Positions 54,168 through 63,297 of a stretch of DNA of 64,000 nt are shown piece by piece (positions within the stretch are counted from its first letter, which is position 1; each line of letters opens with the position of its first letter). This DNA comes from an uncultured Candidatus Melainabacteria bacterium (GTDB lineage: Bacteria; Cyanobacteriota; Vampirovibrionia; Gastranaerophilales; Gastranaerophilaceae): contig CANOTP010000002.1 in the NCBI GenBank assembly GCA_947570135.1, positions 186,001 to 250,000 of the forward strand, written 5' to 3'. The notes under the pieces were generated by a model. That model did not search any database. It had not been told where the DNA came from and saw only the letters and a program-made list of their open reading frames with translations. Made by a program: the position numbers and the translations under genes.

Positions 54168-54593
54168 ATGTATATGAAAAAAGTTTTAAGTATATTTTTT
54201 GTATTAATATTTTGTTCTGTGTCTGCAGTCACCGCAGAAACTAAGTCAGAATATTTAATAGATAAGGTTTTAAATGAATGTACTTCAAAAAATTTTATGA
54301 CCTCAGGAATGAATCGATGTACTTATGAAGGTATTGATGCTTGGAATAAAGAAATTACTAAATATTCGGCACAAATAATTGGTTTGTTGAATGATGACGA
54401 AGTTGAAATATTTAACGTTTCACAACAATCTTGGGAAAATTATTATAATAAAGAAAAAGATTTTTTATATAAGACAATTTATCAAAAAGAAGGTGATATA
54501 CATACAACTTTTGCAATAAGTGATATGTATGATTTGGTAAAGTCCAGAGCTTTAACTTTGAAAAAATATTTATCTGAACTTACAGAATACTAG
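54168..54593 (+). CDS. LprI-like secreted protein
   Basis: The protein has 141 residues with a signal peptide (core 7-19, cut near V-T-A-E). The mature part has the LprI/DUF1311 pattern: a Cys (about 38), M-N-R-C (about 51), a helix with W-N-K-E-I-T-K-Y, and Q-Q-S-W-E-N-Y-Y near 86-93. Family members in other bacteria include lysozyme inhibitors, but many are uncharacterised. It is followed after 48 bases by a GH108 muramidase gene, which makes an inhibitor role attractive, although unproven. An AAAGG site lies 6 bases before the ATG at 54168; another in-frame ATG is 6 bases later. Confidence 0.68.
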   Translation: MYMKKVLSIFFVLIFCSVSAVTAETKSEYLIDKVLNECTSKNFMTSGMNRCTYEGIDAWNKEITKYSAQIIGLLNDDEVEIFNVSQQSWENYYNKEKDFLYKTIYQKEGDIHTTFAISDMYDLVKSRALTLKKYLSELTEY

Positions 54594-54641
54594 GCATATT
54601 TTACCTTATTAAGTGTTACAGTTTTAATAAGGAGATTTTAA

Positions 54642-55712
54642 ATGTCTAAAGAAAATTTTGAAAAAGCGTTGCAGTTTTTATTTCCATCTGAGGGTGGGTA
54701 TGTAAATGACAAAGACGATATAGGAGGACCAACGAATATGGGGGTTACTCAATCAACATATAATTCGTATAGAAAAAATAAAGGTTTACCCGTTAAGAAT
54801 GTTAAAGATATTACCAAGGAAGAAGCCATAATTCTTTATTATGAGGATTATTGGAAAATCTCAGGTGCTGATAATATATCAGATCCAAATATGGCAGTAG
54901 CTTTATTTGATACTGCTGTTTTGCATGGTCCTTATGTCGCGAAACAATATTATAAACAAAGTAATGGAGACTTGAATGAATTTTTGGATATTCGACAAAA
55001 AAGTTATGATAAAATTGTTGCAAAAGACCCTTCTCAAAAAAAGTTTTATCAAGGGTGGAATAATAGAGTGAATAATTTAAGAACCAATATTGATAATGGA
55101 AAATTTTCAACAAATGTCAATGTAGTAGATAATCCCAAAATACAAGATTTGGATTTGTCAAAAGAAATGTCAAATTTTAAATATTCTGACAAAGAAACAA
55201 AGTTATTTAAACTGTATGCAGAAAAATATGACATCCCGAGTTTAAATTTACCTGATCTAAATAATCTGATGATAAATCCATATCAAGAATCACCAAAAGC
55301 AAATCCTTGGGATAAAATACCAATGGTAAATCCTTGGGAGTCAGAGCAAGGTCAATCTACGAAAAATACTACTCCATTCACTCCTTCGGATATAGAAAAA
55401 ATGACAGTAGAAGAGTTTAGCAAGAATGAGCCGATAATAATGGAGCAGTTGCGAAACGGTCAAATAAAAACAGATTCACCAAAAATTGACTATAAAGGAT
55501 ATGATAAAGTGTATACACGTGAAGATATAGATAAAATGTCAACATCAGAGTATACAAAGCATGAAAAAGAAATTATGGAACAAATGAATACAATCGGGAT
55601 TCCGAATAAAAGTGACTTACCTAAAGGAACAAAAACCCACGAAAACTCAACAACTCCAAAAGACGGAAAGTGGGTGACAATCAACGGTAACCACGTATTA
55701 ATCGAAAAATAG
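54642..55712 (+). CDS. GH108 N-acetylmuramidase with repeat tail
   Basis: The protein has 356 residues. Residues ~8-90 match the GH108 fold: S-E-G-G-Y-V-N-D (catalytic Glu17 followed by Gly-Gly), D-I-G-G-P-T-N-M-G-V-T, and I-T-K-E-E-A-I-I-L-Y-Y-E-D-Y-W. A peptidoglycan-binding part (about 93-140) includes A-L-F-D-T-A-V-L-H-G. The C-terminal half holds two copies (about 246-279 and 289-325) of the repeat also found in the split gene at 13 kb, and ends in W-V-T-I-N-G-N-H-V-L-I. There is no signal peptide. It may be phage-derived. An AAGGAG site precedes the ATG, and a short palindrome (55707-55720) spans the stop codon. Confidence 0.82.
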   Translation: MSKENFEKALQFLFPSEGGYVNDKDDIGGPTNMGVTQSTYNSYRKNKGLPVKNVKDITKEEAIILYYEDYWKISGADNISDPNMAVALFDTAVLHGPYVAKQYYKQSNGDLNEFLDIRQKSYDKIVAKDPSQKKFYQGWNNRVNNLRTNIDNGKFSTNVNVVDNPKIQDLDLSKEMSNFKYSDKETKLFKLYAEKYDIPSLNLPDLNNLMINPYQESPKANPWDKIPMVNPWESEQGQSTKNTTPFTPSDIEKMTVEEFSKNEPIIMEQLRNGQIKTDSPKIDYKGYDKVYTREDIDKMSTSEYTKHEKEIMEQMNTIGIPNKSDLPKGTKTHENSTTPKDGKWVTINGNHVLIEK

Positions 55713-55881
55713 CGCTATTTCACTGTTTTTGTTTTGATTGTAAACTTACGTAAAATTTTAGCAAAAAAATCTTGCCTTTTGATTTTATATGGAAGAGAAT
55801 ACATAAAAACGGATGTGTGAAATGATAACAAACAGTGTGACAAAATTTCGAATAGAGAAAAGACGATGCAAAGAGGAATAC

Positions 55882-58320
55882 ATGTCCCCAAATTCTCAGG
55901 CATTACTCTCCTCTCCAAAACAAGTTTCAAATTTTAATAATCAAGATATTAAGAGACCTTTAAAAACAAATCATTCAGATTTAAGTTTTAAAGGTCTTTC
56001 TTTATTATATGAGGCTCCTAGAGTTTACAGTAAAAAAGCATTCTTAGAATTTTCCGATAAATATATCGGTAAAATGGGAAGAGAACTTTTTGAAGATATT
56101 ACCCAAAAACGTTCGGCAGGAACAAGAAATCTTATTTCTGTAGATGGTGATAATATCACTATTAGTAAAAAATCCATACTTCATTTAGCTTGGGACGGTA
56201 TAATTTATCCGTTCAAGGTACTGCCCGGTGATATGCTAAACGGCATGTTAGAGTTAATGGCGAAAGTTCCCGGGTTTAAGAATTGGGCATCAAAAACTCT
56301 TGATAAACCGTTTTTCAAAAATATCAGACAGCGTTCAAAGATTGATTCTAAAGTTAACTCTTTAATGGGCATGATCAGGTTTAGAGAGATTAAAATGCAA
56401 GATGCTCTAAACAGTTATGCAAAGAAAAATAACATAAAAGTTTCTGAAATCCCTGATAATATAAAAGCACAGATTGCTCAGGATTTAGAAGGTCAAATGG
56501 GTTCAAAAGTTTTTCAGGCACAGTTAAAACAGTTTGACCCGAAATCAGGTAATTACGATACAAAACATGAAAGATCGTTAAACAGATTAGTATCAGGTCT
56601 TCCGCCTGCAATTTTCTTAGCTAACGATGCTTATAACCTTTCAAGAATGATGGATGATGATTCCAAGGCGGCTGAAAAAGAAAGGAAAACAAGGTTTAAG
56701 CAGGAAACAAGCAGAATTTTAACAAGCGGATATTTGACGCTTATAACAATGGGTGCATTCCAGAACTTTATCAACAAATCTAAAGCTGGTATTGTTCTAG
56801 TTACGGGGTTGACGGTATTAGTAACGGAAATGTTCTCTCGTTTATCTAACGGAAAACATATTAAGAAATTGACTCCAGAAGAAGCTCGTAAAGAAAACGA
56901 AATGATGAATGCTCCGGAAGCTAAGATTAAGCCGACCAAAGAGCCTATAGCCTCAACAGGTGCTCAAAAACAACAAACTCCAAAAGAACAGCAAAAACCG
57001 CTTTTATCATTTGATACATTGATGAAGGGTTCTGCGATTGTTCTTGGAACAGGTTACGGTATAAAGGCTGTAAAACATCTTCCTTCTGTTCAAAAAGCTG
57101 CGTTAAGATATTTTGAAAATATGAAACTAAATAACGCTAAAAAGTATGCCGAGCTTGATGTTGAAAAAGCTTTCTCAAAACTGAAAGACGGATTCAGAGC
57201 GGTTGAACCGAAGAAGGTTCAAACAATGTCAGAAGGTGATTTAGATACAAAATTTGCGGTTAAAGTATTTGAGGATAAGGTTTTATACAGACCGTTTAAA
57301 CAATTGTATGAAAAACTTACAGAAAAGCCGTTCCTTGTTGAGCCCGCAAAATTTGACGAACTTGTAAAAACATTACACGACAACGGTTTTGAAAGACTTG
57401 CGGAAAAATATTCGTCTGCTGTTCAGGCTGTTGAACAAGACGGTAAAATGGTTATAAATTTAGGTAAAAGGGATAAGGATTTCAGGATTCCGTTTACAAA
57501 ACAGAGAATTTCGGTAAAACCGTTTGTAAACTTTGTGATTGCACCGTTTAAATTTATTTGGAACACGGTTACTCTTCCGTATTGGATGATTGATGAAAAA
57601 TTACTTGGTATCTTAAATAAGAAGGCTCCAAAATCAACTAAAGATATTGATGCTATCGCAAACAGTTTTGACAGGATTACAAGACAAGCCGAAAAATTTG
57701 CAAAAGGTAAACTTAGCAAAAAACAATTTGAAGATTTTGTTCAGGTTAATTTGCTCAAAGGATTCAATCAGGATTCACTGTCAAGTGTTTCAAACGCGGA
57801 ATTATCAAACCTTGCAAAAACAGCAGCATCAATTGCTACAATTTGGTTCTTGATGACTGATAATTATAATATGGTTATGTTAAAGTCAAACGGCAACGAT
57901 AAAGAAGGTGCCAATACCAAATTTAAAGAAAGATTTGTTCAAGAAGGTTCAAGGTTGTTCTATCAGACATTGTTAATTGATTTATTCAATTCAACGTTCA
58001 GAAATCAGTACAATTCATCACTTATGGGAATGAGCGTGGTTACTCTTGTTGATACAACGTTAGGTGAAATGTTAACAAGATCGTCTGTCGGTACTCCGAT
58101 TAAGGCTCATACAAGAGATGAGCTTATTGATATTGAAACAAGACAGAATAATTCAACAGGATTTAAGAAAAAATATTATAACTTTATGCAAAGGTTAACA
58201 GGAAAACGTTCAATCAAGTCGTATGAAGTTAAACCGAAAAACGGTACTAATGGTTCTCAAAGCGCCCCGCTTCCGACATTAAAACCTGATAAAAATGTCA
58301 TTTTTAAACAAAAAGTCTAA
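55882..58320 (+). CDS. Large protein with membrane segments, unknown
   Basis: The protein has 812 residues, starting at the ATG at 55882, which has AAGAGGA upstream; the longer frame lacks a site. The N-terminus is Ser/Asn-rich with D-L-S-F-K-G-L. Several moderately hydrophobic segments occur (about 275-320, 383-400, 550-575 and 650-665), mixed with long Lys-rich helices and a Gln/Pro-rich linker (about 340-380). The C-terminus is basic. I do not recognise the family. It could be a membrane-associated structural or effector protein. A strong terminator follows at once. Confidence 0.62.
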   Translation: MSPNSQALLSSPKQVSNFNNQDIKRPLKTNHSDLSFKGLSLLYEAPRVYSKKAFLEFSDKYIGKMGRELFEDITQKRSAGTRNLISVDGDNITISKKSILHLAWDGIIYPFKVLPGDMLNGMLELMAKVPGFKNWASKTLDKPFFKNIRQRSKIDSKVNSLMGMIRFREIKMQDALNSYAKKNNIKVSEIPDNIKAQIAQDLEGQMGSKVFQAQLKQFDPKSGNYDTKHERSLNRLVSGLPPAIFLANDAYNLSRMMDDDSKAAEKERKTRFKQETSRILTSGYLTLITMGAFQNFINKSKAGIVLVTGLTVLVTEMFSRLSNGKHIKKLTPEEARKENEMMNAPEAKIKPTKEPIASTGAQKQQTPKEQQKPLLSFDTLMKGSAIVLGTGYGIKAVKHLPSVQKAALRYFENMKLNNAKKYAELDVEKAFSKLKDGFRAVEPKKVQTMSEGDLDTKFAVKVFEDKVLYRPFKQLYEKLTEKPFLVEPAKFDELVKTLHDNGFERLAEKYSSAVQAVEQDGKMVINLGKRDKDFRIPFTKQRISVKPFVNFVIAPFKFIWNTVTLPYWMIDEKLLGILNKKAPKSTKDIDAIANSFDRITRQAEKFAKGKLSKKQFEDFVQVNLLKGFNQDSLSSVSNAELSNLAKTAASIATIWFLMTDNYNMVMLKSNGNDKEGANTKFKERFVQEGSRLFYQTLLIDLFNSTFRNQYNSSLMGMSVVTLVDTTLGEMLTRSSVGTPIKAHTRDELIDIETRQNNSTGFKKKYYNFMQRLTGKRSIKSYEVKPKNGTNGSQSAPLPTLKPDKNVIFKQKV

Positions 58321-58325
58321 CGTCT

Positions 58326-58359
58326 AAAAAAAAGGAACCTTAATCAGGTTCCTTTTTTT
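58326..58359. terminator. Bidirectional intrinsic terminator
   Basis: AGGAACCT-type stem (58333-58340 with 58346-58353) extended by A7/T7 pairs gives a 14-base-pair hairpin. It lies between the convergent 55.9-kb gene and the hydrogenase operon, with T runs on both strands. Confidence 0.88.
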
Positions 58360-58380
58360 CTTTCTTTTTTCTTTCTATTT

Positions 58381-59835
58381 TTATTTTTCTAAGTCAGGGC
58401 TTTCGTTGACGTAGTTTGTAAGCTGTTTAACAGCAGGTTTGTACGAATTGATTGTATTTGTACCGCCTAAACATCCGCCAGGGCATGCCATAACTTCAAT
58501 TAAATTTCCGAGTTCACAGACTCCGTTTTTAGCGAACTTTTTCAAATCTCTTATTGATTGTTTGTTAATTCCGTCAACGATGTACGGAGTTGCCTTTTTA
58601 TCATCATCAAGTAAGTGATTAACGGCATTTGCAACACCTGCTGTTACGGCAAAGTTTCTTGCCTGAGCCGATGATTCTTTTCTGAATTCTGTTTCATCGC
58701 ATTCTGCAACTTGAACATTCAGTGCAATAAACCAGGCACCGAGTTCTTCAAAACTTAGAACATAATCGATATTCGGATTTTGCATTGCCTCGCGGCGTTT
58801 TGCAACACAAGGGCTGAAAAATACCGTTACCGCGTCAGGTGTTTCTTTTTTAACCATTTCTGCCGTATAGTAAGCCGGAGTTTTGGTTTCTGAGCGGAAA
58901 GGTTTTAATTCGGGAATATGTTTTTCAACAAGTTCGTTATATCCCGCACAGCAAGATGTTGTCATAAATTTGTCGCCTTTTTCCATACGTTCGACAAATT
59001 CTGCCGCTTCGTTTCTTGTTGTAATATCCGCACCTTCTGCAACTTCAATAACATCAGAAAAACCGAGTTTTAATATTGCGGTTTTAAGTTGTTTTGGAGT
59101 GCAAGGTAATTGACCCATAATAGCAGGAGCAGGCATTGCGATAACTTTTTTACCTTCTTTTATTGCTTTTAGAATATCAATAATTTGGCTTTTTTTGTGA
59201 ACTGCGCCAAACGGGCAGGCATGAACACATTTACCGCAAGAGATGCATTTTTCAAAATCAATTTGAGCCAAACCATTTTCGTCTTTAGCGATAGCTCCGA
59301 CAGGACAAGCGTTTTCGCAAGGTACGATAATTTTTGCGATTGCCTGATAAGGGCAAACTTGAGCGCACATACCGCAGTTTTTACATTTAGAGGGGTCAAT
59401 AACGGATTTTCCGTTTTCAACTTTAATTGCACCGAATTTACAAGCTGATTCGCAAGGTCTGGCAACACAGCCTTGGCAAAGGTCTGTAACATAAATTCTT
59501 GACGGAACACAGCCTTGACATGCGGTATGTAAAACTGTCAGAGGGTTTTCTTCGGGTTCAGTTCTTTCTAAAGATTTTTTTGCAAGTTCTGATAACAATT
59601 GGTCATCTTCAGCTTCTTCAATAGATAAACCCAAACCTGCGATTACTCTGTCCCTTAAAATTGCACGTTCTTTATGGATACAGCATCTGAAAGGTACTTC
59701 GCTGCCTTTCGGGCGCATATCATAAGGAATTTTTCTTGTATCTTCTTCAAAATTTTCGCCTAAATATGCTTTAATAAGTCTTACTAAAATTTCACGTTTT
59801 AAGTGAGAAGTTTGCTTAGGGGTATTCATGCTCAT
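58381..59835 (-). CDS. [FeFe] hydrogenase, group B-like
   Basis: The protein has 484 residues. A unique N-terminal part (1-115) with two Cys pairs (Cys51/52, Cys106/109) precedes several ferredoxin-type cysteine sets (Cys120-132, 151-161, 173-177 and 197-207). The H-cluster domain shows T-T-S-C-C-A-G-Y (Cys295/296), F-F-S-P-C-V-A-K (Cys343) and E-V-M-A-C-P-G-G-C-L-G-G (Cys451/455). Both L1 cysteines, including the proton-transfer one, are kept; the usual Pro after them is Ala, and the L2 Met is Ser, as in group B. It should interconvert protons and H2 with ferredoxin. It is the last gene of the operon. Maturation genes hydEFG are not here. Confidence 0.87.
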   Translation of the reverse strand: MSMNTPKQTSHLKREILVRLIKAYLGENFEEDTRKIPYDMRPKGSEVPFRCCIHKERAILRDRVIAGLGLSIEEAEDDQLLSELAKKSLERTEPEENPLTVLHTACQGCVPSRIYVTDLCQGCVARPCESACKFGAIKVENGKSVIDPSKCKNCGMCAQVCPYQAIAKIIVPCENACPVGAIAKDENGLAQIDFEKCISCGKCVHACPFGAVHKKSQIIDILKAIKEGKKVIAMPAPAIMGQLPCTPKQLKTAILKLGFSDVIEVAEGADITTRNEAAEFVERMEKGDKFMTTSCCAGYNELVEKHIPELKPFRSETKTPAYYTAEMVKKETPDAVTVFFSPCVAKRREAMQNPNIDYVLSFEELGAWFIALNVQVAECDETEFRKESSAQARNFAVTAGVANAVNHLLDDDKKATPYIVDGINKQSIRDLKKFAKNGVCELGNLIEVMACPGGCLGGTNTINSYKPAVKQLTNYVNESPDLEK

Positions 59836-59850
59836 ATTCTTAATCCTTTT

Positions 59851-60114
59851 CTACTGTCTTTTTGCCAACTTTTCATCAATAGCTGCAAGAACTTTTTCAA
59901 CGTTAGCTTCTTTAATAACTTCATTATCAACTTTTACGTAAGGAGCTTTGGAAAATTCCCAGTCTGTTGCGCATAATCCGAGGCAAGGAACGCCTGACAC
60001 ATCAACTTTATCCCCGTATTTTGCAGGAACGATGTCGATTAATTCCTGAAGGTTTGCAGAACCCATAACAAAACAAGTTGTTCCAAGACATACTTTTACA
60101 CTGATTTTTTCCAT
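59851..60114 (-). CDS. Thioredoxin-like [2Fe-2S] ferredoxin
   Basis: The protein has 87 residues, starting at the ATG at 60114 with GGAAGG upstream. The four cluster cysteines are spaced as in NuoE/HydC C-terminal domains: C-L-G-T-T-C (about 9-14) and C-L-G-L-C (about 44-48). It probably carries electrons to or from the hydrogenase encoded 15 bases downstream. A paralogue of 80 residues starts the operon. Confidence 0.88.
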   Translation of the reverse strand: MEKISVKVCLGTTCFVMGSANLQELIDIVPAKYGDKVDVSGVPCLGLCATDWEFSKAPYVKVDNEVIKEANVEKVLAAIDEKLAKRQ

Positions 60115-60127
60115 TTCTACCTTCCTT

Positions 60128-61291
60128 TTATATATATTGTACACTAACTTTTTTAAAATATTTATCTTGCAATACTGCAGCCATTTTTTTGATAATATTT
60201 TTTCTGATTTCGATTTCAACAGGCAGCGCAGGATTGTAGTGTGCCTGATTTAATTTTGCACCGACCATAAAGTTTATGCAGTCGCTGTCTAATAAGAATT
60301 TTATCAGCTTTCCCGCAGCATTGTCAATATCTAAATTTCCTTCTTCAAGACATTCAAGAGTTTCTGTAAGCGTTAAAATCCCTTCTGTTACGAGGTCAAC
60401 GCCTTCCATATATGAACAGCTCGGAAGTTTTCCGATACTGATTTCTTTGTCCATTGTAATCGGAAGATTTAATTCTCTTGAAATAAGGTTAGCTGTTGTG
60501 CCGCCACAGATTGCTTTTTTGCCTTTAAAATCCTGAAATATTTTAGCATATTCATTATCTTTTTTCTGGTTAAACGGAGGACCCGTAAAGATAAGTGATG
60601 TTCTCGGTTCTCTAAAATACAATACACAGGCTGAAATATCGTCTTTTGGAAGTCGTTCGGTTTCTATATTTTTAGCCTGGCGAATAATGTAGGCTGATAA
60701 TTCAGAACTTGAAATTTCGGGTTCTTCATTAAGTTTTGCAAGTACAAGATGAATTAATCCCTCGCGGCGAAGTCCGAGTTTAAGTCTTCCGTTACCCAGT
60801 CCGCACTGGGTTACGCCGTCTGAACAGAAGATTAATCTGTCGCCCAGTTCAAGTTTTATTTTGTAACTTTTAAGACATCTGTTTTTAAAGGTTTTAGACG
60901 GAATTGTTTCATAAGGCGGAGTCATTATTTCGCCGTTTCTAATCCAAAGAAACTCAGGGTTTCCTTCTTCAATAATTTTAGCGTCGCCCTCATCGTTCAC
61001 ATCAATTATTGAAAACGTTGAATAGCTGATTTTTCTAACCTTACATACCGGAAGCGAGTTCATAACGATTTCGGCGGCTTGCCTTATTGGAATTTCTTGT
61101 TTTTCGACAAATTTTAAAAGCATTGTTGCTGTCATACAAGACAGGATATTTGCTTTAATTCCGCTTCCTAGGCCGTCAGACAGTACCGCAATAAGTTTTG
61201 CCTCATCAGGGTATCTTTTGGAGATGAAGTAATCGCCAAAAGCGTTTTGGTTATATTTTTTAACCTGATTACAATCAATATCGATGAACAT
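60128..61291 (-). CDS. SpoIIE-type PP2C phosphatase
   Basis: The protein has 387 residues. The N-terminal ~230 residues form a PP2C/SpoIIE phosphatase: L-S-D-G-L-G-S-G (about 37-44, metal-binding Asp), I-F-C-S-D-G-V near 155-161 and D-D-I-S-A-C-V-L near 217-224. The C-terminal ~150 residues form a second domain with G-G-T-T-A-N-L-I-S-R, known from proteins encoded next to sensory hydrogenases. It would dephosphorylate a partner protein, probably in response to the neighbouring sensory hydrogenase. Its start overlaps the stop of that gene by 1 base, so the two are coupled. Confidence 0.85.
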   Translation of the reverse strand: MFIDIDCNQVKKYNQNAFGDYFISKRYPDEAKLIAVLSDGLGSGIKANILSCMTATMLLKFVEKQEIPIRQAAEIVMNSLPVCKVRKISYSTFSIIDVNDEGDAKIIEEGNPEFLWIRNGEIMTPPYETIPSKTFKNRCLKSYKIKLELGDRLIFCSDGVTQCGLGNGRLKLGLRREGLIHLVLAKLNEEPEISSSELSAYIIRQAKNIETERLPKDDISACVLYFREPRTSLIFTGPPFNQKKDNEYAKIFQDFKGKKAICGGTTANLISRELNLPITMDKEISIGKLPSCSYMEGVDLVTEGILTLTETLECLEEGNLDIDNAAGKLIKFLLDSDCINFMVGAKLNQAHYNPALPVEIEIRKNIIKKMAAVLQDKYFKKVSVQYI

Positions 61292-63012
61292 TATTTTTTG
61301 TCCTCATCTGATTTATCGTCGTAATCGTTAGCAATTGAGTTAAGCAATGTTTCTGTTTCAACCATGTGTTCGCCAAGCAGGCAAGCGATTTCCTGTACGA
61401 TTGAAATATTTTTTGAGATAACTTCTTTAGCTTTTTCAGAAATCTTTTCTCTTGTGGTTTCGGTTTGGGTAACATCTGTGATTATTGCGCCGACGATTTC
61501 GTTTGGTTCGATTGTGAAGGCGTTAATATCAAACAATCGGTCGTTAACGTTGTAGTGTTCTTTATGAAGGTCTTTTCCTGTTTTCAGAATTGTTCTGAAA
61601 ATGTCTGAAAACTCAACTACTCTATCGATTGCAGCCCCTGTCATCCCGTCAGGACGGGATTTAAAGATTTCATACATATCGCCTGTAAACATTTTCATAA
61701 AGCTGTCGTTTGCTTCTAAGATGTTCATATTATTATCTACCATAACGATAGCCGCAGGCATACAGCGAAGCATAGCAGCAGCCTTTCTCATCGCAATTTT
61801 TCTCATATAAGATACGCACATGGAAGGCTCGGCGACACCGTCTAACAATGCTGCGGCAAGTTCGCGGCATGAGTTATAACCGCATCCGCCGCAGTTAAGC
61901 TCATCTTCTTCCGTGTGTTTGCCGATTTTTTTAAGTGTTTGGGTAATTTCTTCAAGCGAGTATTTTGATGTCTCAACTTTTTTCGGTGAATAATCACAAT
62001 TAACTACCAATTGCGGCTCGATCGGGATTTCATCTCTTACCTTAACTTTTTGCATAATATCTGAAATCGAGCTTATGCTTGCATTGTTTGAAGCAATGCA
62101 AGGTCCTGTGATACATCCTGATTCGCAGGCTAAAGCTTCAACAAATATCGGTGCCGAAAGTTTATCCGCATCAAGGTTTTCCAAAGCCTTTTCAAATGCC
62201 GAAATTCCACAAACTTCCATTAGCTGAACATTTGGTTTTACGCCGACTTTTTTGATTGTTTGGTTCATTCCACCGTTAATCGGGTATAAAGTTCCTTCGT
62301 GTGCGCTGTATGGAACAAATTCGTAGTAGCTTTCTTTTTTGATTTGTGAAATATCACCTATTTTGTCGGTAATCCAGATTTTTAACTCTTCAAAAGTTAT
62401 TGAAACATCGATTAAATCATCGTTTTCATCAGCTTCATTTTTTTTGCCGATACAAGGTCCAATAAATACGACCGCAATATCATTACCGTAAAGGTTTTTC
62501 AGCATTCTTGCGTGTGTTTTTGCAGGAGAACCTATTGGTGTAATATTTTTTGCAAATTCGGGTTTATAAAGCCTTACGTATTCTACAATTACAGGGCAGG
62601 CGCTTGAAATCCACAATCCTGATTCTGTTTCATTAAGCAGTTGGGCGCTTTTTATTGAAACTTCCTGAGCACCGATTGCGGTTTCCGATACATCTTTGAA
62701 CCCGAGTTGCTTAAGGATTGCTATCATTTTTTGAGCCGAGTTTTCAAAAACAGAGCGCCAAGACGGGGCTAATGATACATAAACATCCTTGCCGCTTATC
62801 AAAAGGTTTTTGACTTTTTCCAAATCGCTTCTTACACATTTTGCGTTTGTCGGGCAAGCTTTTACACAGGTTCCGCACGAGATACATTTTTCGGGAATTA
62901 CCGAAGCGTGGTTGTTTTCGATTTTGATTGCCTTAACGGGACATTCCCTGACGCATCTGTAACAGTCGTGACATTCGTTAATTAGTGTGTAGACCGGATG
63001 TTGATTATTCAT
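61291..63012 (-). CDS. Sensory [FeFe] hydrogenase with PAS domain (group C)
   Basis: The protein has 573 residues. Two [4Fe-4S] ferredoxin motifs (Cys14-24 and Cys43-53) lead into an H-cluster domain with S-S-A-C-P (Cys139), I-G-P-C-I-G-K-K (Cys187) and E-A-L-A-C-E-S-G-C (Cys296/300). The proton-transfer cysteine next to Cys139 is Ala, and the L2/L3 methionines are Gly/Leu, as in slow, sensor-type enzymes. A four-cysteine Fe-S domain (Cys374, 377, 382, 399) and a PAS domain (about 415-520) with a terminal helix follow. This architecture (HydS-like) is thought to sense H2 or redox state and signal through the adjacent PP2C phosphatase. The gene overlaps the next by 1 base. Confidence 0.9.
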   Translation of the reverse strand: MNNQHPVYTLINECHDCYRCVRECPVKAIKIENNHASVIPEKCISCGTCVKACPTNAKCVRSDLEKVKNLLISGKDVYVSLAPSWRSVFENSAQKMIAILKQLGFKDVSETAIGAQEVSIKSAQLLNETESGLWISSACPVIVEYVRLYKPEFAKNITPIGSPAKTHARMLKNLYGNDIAVVFIGPCIGKKNEADENDDLIDVSITFEELKIWITDKIGDISQIKKESYYEFVPYSAHEGTLYPINGGMNQTIKKVGVKPNVQLMEVCGISAFEKALENLDADKLSAPIFVEALACESGCITGPCIASNNASISSISDIMQKVKVRDEIPIEPQLVVNCDYSPKKVETSKYSLEEITQTLKKIGKHTEEDELNCGGCGYNSCRELAAALLDGVAEPSMCVSYMRKIAMRKAAAMLRCMPAAIVMVDNNMNILEANDSFMKMFTGDMYEIFKSRPDGMTGAAIDRVVEFSDIFRTILKTGKDLHKEHYNVNDRLFDINAFTIEPNEIVGAIITDVTQTETTREKISEKAKEVISKNISIVQEIACLLGEHMVETETLLNSIANDYDDKSDEDKK

Positions 63013-63030
63013 TTTTTAACCCCTGAATTT

Positions 63031-63273
63031 TTATACTAAAGCTGTTTGTAAGATTTCTTTTAACTTTTCTTCGTTCATTTCGCTGTGCAAAACATCATCG
63101 ATGTAGATATTCGGGCCCGTAGAACATTTGTCCTGACACAATCCTCCGACAAGTTCGATTTCAGCGTCTAAATTGTTTTCTTTTATATAATTTTCAAGAA
63201 AGTTCAAGTTTTCCAAGTTCCCGCGCGCGAAACAAGAACTTCCCATGCAAACTTTTATGTTATGTTTTGCCAT
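63031..63273 (-). CDS. Thioredoxin-like [2Fe-2S] ferredoxin, operon leader
   Basis: The protein has 80 residues with C-M-G-S-S-C (about 9-14) and C-Q-D-K-C (about 46-50), the four-cysteine pattern of thioredoxin-like [2Fe-2S] proteins. It is the first gene of the five-gene hydrogenase operon, 18 bases before the sensory hydrogenase gene. It is similar to the 87-residue protein at 59.9 kb, so each hydrogenase may have its own electron carrier. A good promoter lies at 63298-63326. Confidence 0.88.
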   Translation of the reverse strand: MAKHNIKVCMGSSCFARGNLENLNFLENYIKENNLDAEIELVGGLCQDKCSTGPNIYIDDVLHSEMNEEKLKEILQTALV

Positions 63274-63297
63274 ACTATCCTCACTTTTTACTATATA

